This document shows positions 16,602 to 18,496 of a stretch of DNA of 18,496 nucleotides, in pieces (the first letter of the stretch is position 1; every line of letters begins with the position of its first letter). The notes beneath the pieces are model-generated. The model saw only the letters and a program-made list of their open reading frames with translations, ran no database searches and was not told the DNA's origin. Made by a program: the position numbers and the translations under genes. Source of the stretch: Candidatus Omnitrophota bacterium. GTDB lineage: Bacteria > Omnitrophota > Koll11 > Gygaellales > Profunditerraquicolaceae. The DNA lies in assembly GCA_028719045.1 (NCBI GenBank), contig JAQULD010000017.1, positions 1 through 18,496 on the forward strand, given 5' to 3'.

Positions 16602-16916
16602 TTACGCTACTTTTATCTCTTTTATCTCCAATTCCGTAAGCTTTTGGCGGTGGCCCTTTTTCCAATCGGATGACTTACGGCGGCGGTACTTGTAAGCTAT
16701 GGTTTTTGGCCCCTTTGGGCTTCCGATTACAAGAGCTTTTACGCTGGCATTCTTCAAGTAAGGCTGGCCGACCTGCGTTTTGTCATCAGCAGAGGCAAGA
16801 AGCACCTTTTTTAAGGTAATTTCCTTGCCGATCTGGCCTTCCTGCTTTTCGACTTTGATCTTTTCCCCTTCTTTGACAGAGTACTGTTTTCCTCCAACTT
16901 CAATTATTGCATACAT
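16602..16916 (-). CDS. rplU: 50S ribosomal protein L21
   Basis: The 104-residue protein matches L21 from end to end. It starts with YAIIEVGGKQYSVKEG (2-17), has the Q-P-Y-L segment near residues 51-54, and the basic RNA-binding region IAYKYRRRKSSDWKKGHRQ (73-91), with the GHRQKLTELEI end that is diagnostic. L21 binds 23S rRNA in the 50S subunit. It has its own promoter and a seven-base-spaced AAGGAGG ribosome binding site, the strongest in the window, as expected for an abundant protein. It normally sits directly before rpmA, but here obgE follows after 14 bases. Confidence 0.97.
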   Translation of the reverse strand: MYAIIEVGGKQYSVKEGEKIKVEKQEGQIGKEITLKKVLLASADDKTQVGQPYLKNASVKALVIGSPKGPKTIAYKYRRRKSSDWKKGHRQKLTELEIKEIKVA

Positions 16917-16923
16917 TTTCTTT

Positions 16924-16930
16924 CCTCCTT
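16924..16930 (-). promoter_or_regulatory. Strong ribosome binding site of rplU
   Basis: The minus strand reads AAGGAGG at these bases, seven bases before the rplU ATG. It is the closest match to the anti-Shine-Dalgarno in the window and confirms the start of rplU. Confidence 0.85.
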
Positions 16931-16935
16931 AATGA

Positions 16936-16949
16936 GCCCAAAAAAGGGC
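16936..16949 (-). other. Small GCCC/GGGC hairpin in the rplU leader
   Basis: On the minus strand GCCC-T6-GGGC folds into a four-pair stem with a six-base loop, a few bases upstream of the AAGGAGG ribosome binding site. It lies in the short 5' leader made by the promoter upstream. It is too small to be a terminator and has no T-run after it. A role in L21 autoregulation is possible but not shown; leader elements upstream of rplU are known in some bacteria. Confidence 0.35.
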
Positions 16950-16965
16950 GTAATCGTAAAAAAAT

Positions 16966-16994
16966 AGTATACCCTAAAAAACTTAAAGAATCAA
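16966..16994 (-). promoter_or_regulatory. Sigma70-type promoter of the rplU operon
   Basis: On the minus strand a -35 box TTGATT (16989-16994) is separated by exactly 17 bases from a -10 box TATACT (16966-16971). Each differs from consensus at a few positions at most, and the spacing is ideal. Transcription would start near 16959, giving a leader of about 43 bases before the rplU ATG. It is the best promoter in the window and probably drives rplU, obgE, proB, proA, nadD, rpe, the hexomutase and plsC, since no terminator is visible among them. Confidence 0.75.
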
Positions 16995-17012
16995 GCAGAA
17001 ATTGGGCTGATT

Positions 17013-18494
17013 TTAAACTATCTTGATCTCTTCTATGTGTAAGGTGGGATTAGGGATAAGGTTGATTTTGGTTTTAAATTTGCGTTCTATGAATAAAGTG
17101 CCGGATTTCTCTTTGACAATCTCATCATAAACCAAAGGATTTAAGGTAATTTCCATCTGAGGCACTGGCCTTCCCTTTAACGACCTTTTTATTTCTTTAA
17201 GCGCGAAAATCGCCATAGTTACCGCTGATTTCACCTTGCCTTTGCCGCTGCAGTAGGGGCAAGTCTGGTAAGAAATGGTCTGAACGGTGTTATGGATGCG
17301 TTCCCGGGTCATCTCCACGAGTCCGAACTTGGATATTCCCAAAACATCGTATTTCGCCTTATCCGGGCTTAAAGCGCGTTTTAGCACGTTTAATACTTCC
17401 CTGCGGTGAGATTCCCTTTCCATATCTATGAAGTCTATGACTATGATGCCTCCCAGGTCTCTAAGGATGACCTGGTGCGCGGCCTCTATAGCCGCCTCAC
17501 AATTGATCTTAAAAGCAGCTTCTTCCTGGGTTATTTTCTCCCGGAAACCGCCGCTGTTTACGTCTATGACCACCAGCCCTTCCGTAGGCTCGATGATAAG
17601 ATATCCTTTTGATTTAAGATAAACCCGTGTTTCGAATATCTTGCTTATCTGTTTCTCTATGTTTTTAGCCTCAAATAGGTCATCGGCCTTGTAAAATTCA
17701 AGCCTGCGGGCAAAATCGCCCAGAAACACCCTCATGAAACGTTTAATACGGTAAAATTCGGCTTTAGAATCCACCACGACCTTGGAAATCTCCTCAGAAA
17801 AAGAATCGCGTATTACCCTTAGTATAAGGTCATACTCTTCGTAGATCAAAGAAGGAGCCTGTTTTCTTTTGGCGATCCTGTCAAGCCTGGACCACAATTT
17901 CATCAGGAACCTGGCATCCCTGAACAATTCTTTTTTTTCTCTTCCGCTCGCGGCGGTACGCACGATAAAGCCCAGGTCTTTAGGCAGTTTTAATTCTAAA
18001 AGTATCTGTTTTAGGCGTTTTCTCTCAGCCTCATCTTCTATGCGTTTTGATACACCTGTACGGTTATCCTGAGGCATAAGCACGAGGTACCTGCCGGCAA
18101 TACCGATCTGGCAGGAAAGGCGCGGCCCCTTGGTCCCGAAAGACTCTTTGACAACCTGGACCATGACCTCCTGGCCTTTTTTAACTTCGCGGGAGGGGTC
18201 TTTTTTCCCGTCTCTCCTTGCTTGGCCGCGATTCTCTGGCTCGGCATCACGCATGACCGATTCAAAAGAATCTTCTATTTCGGAAAGATAAAGGAAACCT
18301 TTCTTGGGCAGGCCTATATCGACGAACGCGCCGTTTATCGACGGGATGACCGCTTCGATTTTTCCTTTATAAATGTTGCCTACGATTGTTTTATCCTGCG
18401 GCCGTTCGATGTAAAATTCATCCACCCGGCCCTCGTTTACCAGGGCAACCCGTTTTTCCTGAGGTTCTACGTTAATTAAAATTTCTTTTTGCAT
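17013..18494 (-). CDS. rng: Ribonuclease E/G family (RNase G-type)
   Basis: This 493-residue endoribonuclease of the RNase E/G family cleaves AU-rich single-stranded RNA and trims rRNA ends. It has a short N-terminal strand (KEILINVEPQEKRVA, 3-17), then an S1 domain (about 36-130) with GNIYKGKIEAVIPSINGAFVDIG as its core and a charged loop (about 80-107). Next come the 5'-sensor/RNase H-like region and the catalytic DNase I-like domain with Asp311 (VIDVNSGG) and Asp354 (VIDFIDM). The zinc-link is C412-P-Y-C415. The total length and absence of a long unstructured C-terminus fit RNase G rather than RNase E. The ATG is at 18492-18494, two bases from the edge, so its ribosome binding site is outside the window. 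It starts like RNase G, so the gene is probably complete. rng directly before rplU is a common bacterial order. Confidence 0.94.
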   Translation of the reverse strand: MQKEILINVEPQEKRVALVNEGRVDEFYIERPQDKTIVGNIYKGKIEAVIPSINGAFVDIGLPKKGFLYLSEIEDSFESVMRDAEPENRGQARRDGKKDPSREVKKGQEVMVQVVKESFGTKGPRLSCQIGIAGRYLVLMPQDNRTGVSKRIEDEAERKRLKQILLELKLPKDLGFIVRTAASGREKKELFRDARFLMKLWSRLDRIAKRKQAPSLIYEEYDLILRVIRDSFSEEISKVVVDSKAEFYRIKRFMRVFLGDFARRLEFYKADDLFEAKNIEKQISKIFETRVYLKSKGYLIIEPTEGLVVIDVNSGGFREKITQEEAAFKINCEAAIEAAHQVILRDLGGIIVIDFIDMERESHRREVLNVLKRALSPDKAKYDVLGISKFGLVEMTRERIHNTVQTISYQTCPYCSGKGKVKSAVTMAIFALKEIKRSLKGRPVPQMEITLNPLVYDEIVKEKSGTLFIERKFKTKINLIPNPTLHIEEIKIV

Positions 18495-18496
18495 CT

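Noticed and set aside
17080..18494. RNase E rather than RNase G
   Set aside because: The protein ends soon after the zinc-link and its following domain; the long disordered C-terminal region of RNase E is missing.

Overview
All genes in this window lie on the minus strand, so the coding order runs from base 18496 down to base 1. The proteins are bacterial: RNase E/G, L21, Obg, a six-domain S1, and nucleotide-sugar enzymes. GC looks to be in the mid-40s percent by eye. Most junctions are gaps under 25 bases or overlaps of 4-26 bases. Ribosomal genes, cell-surface sugar genes and a PlsC acyltransferase together suggest a Gram-negative-type bacterium, perhaps an uncultured lineage such as Omnitrophota. 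That placement is an inference; there is no rRNA or marker set here to prove it.

Region 1 (18494-10144) is housekeeping: RNase E/G, then a good sigma70-type promoter and short leader, then rplU, obgE, proB, proA, nadD, rpe, a phosphohexomutase and plsC. The rpmA (L27) gene that normally sits between rplU and obgE is absent. Region 2 (9982-7178) is rpsA and tyrS, preceded by a 161-base AT-rich gap and separated from each other by a long perfect-looking hairpin. Region 3 (7162-1) is a nucleotide-sugar block: GDP-mannose pyrophosphorylase, UDP-glucose dehydrogenase, UDP-xylose synthase, an unrecognised beta-repeat protein, RmlA, an RmlD-superfamily reductase and RmlB. At the left edge is a truncated SemiSWEET/PQ-loop membrane protein.

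Together the sugar genes can make GDP-mannose (with the hexomutase upstream, if that enzyme works on mannose-6-phosphate), UDP-glucuronate, UDP-xylose and, with a twist, dTDP-L-rhamnose. There is no rmlC, and the RmlD-like protein resembles the eukaryotic bifunctional epimerase/reductase (NRS/ER), which would do both final steps. No glycosyltransferase or polymer export gene is present in the window, so the polysaccharide that uses these sugars is encoded elsewhere.

The items most worth a second look are the 335-residue repeat protein inside the sugar block, the NRS/ER-like reductase with no RmlC, the missing L27 gene, the rpsA-tyrS hairpin whose T-tract faces the wrong way for the genes it separates, and the edge-truncated SemiSWEET gene. 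No rRNA, tRNA, CRISPR array, insertion sequence or phage gene was seen.
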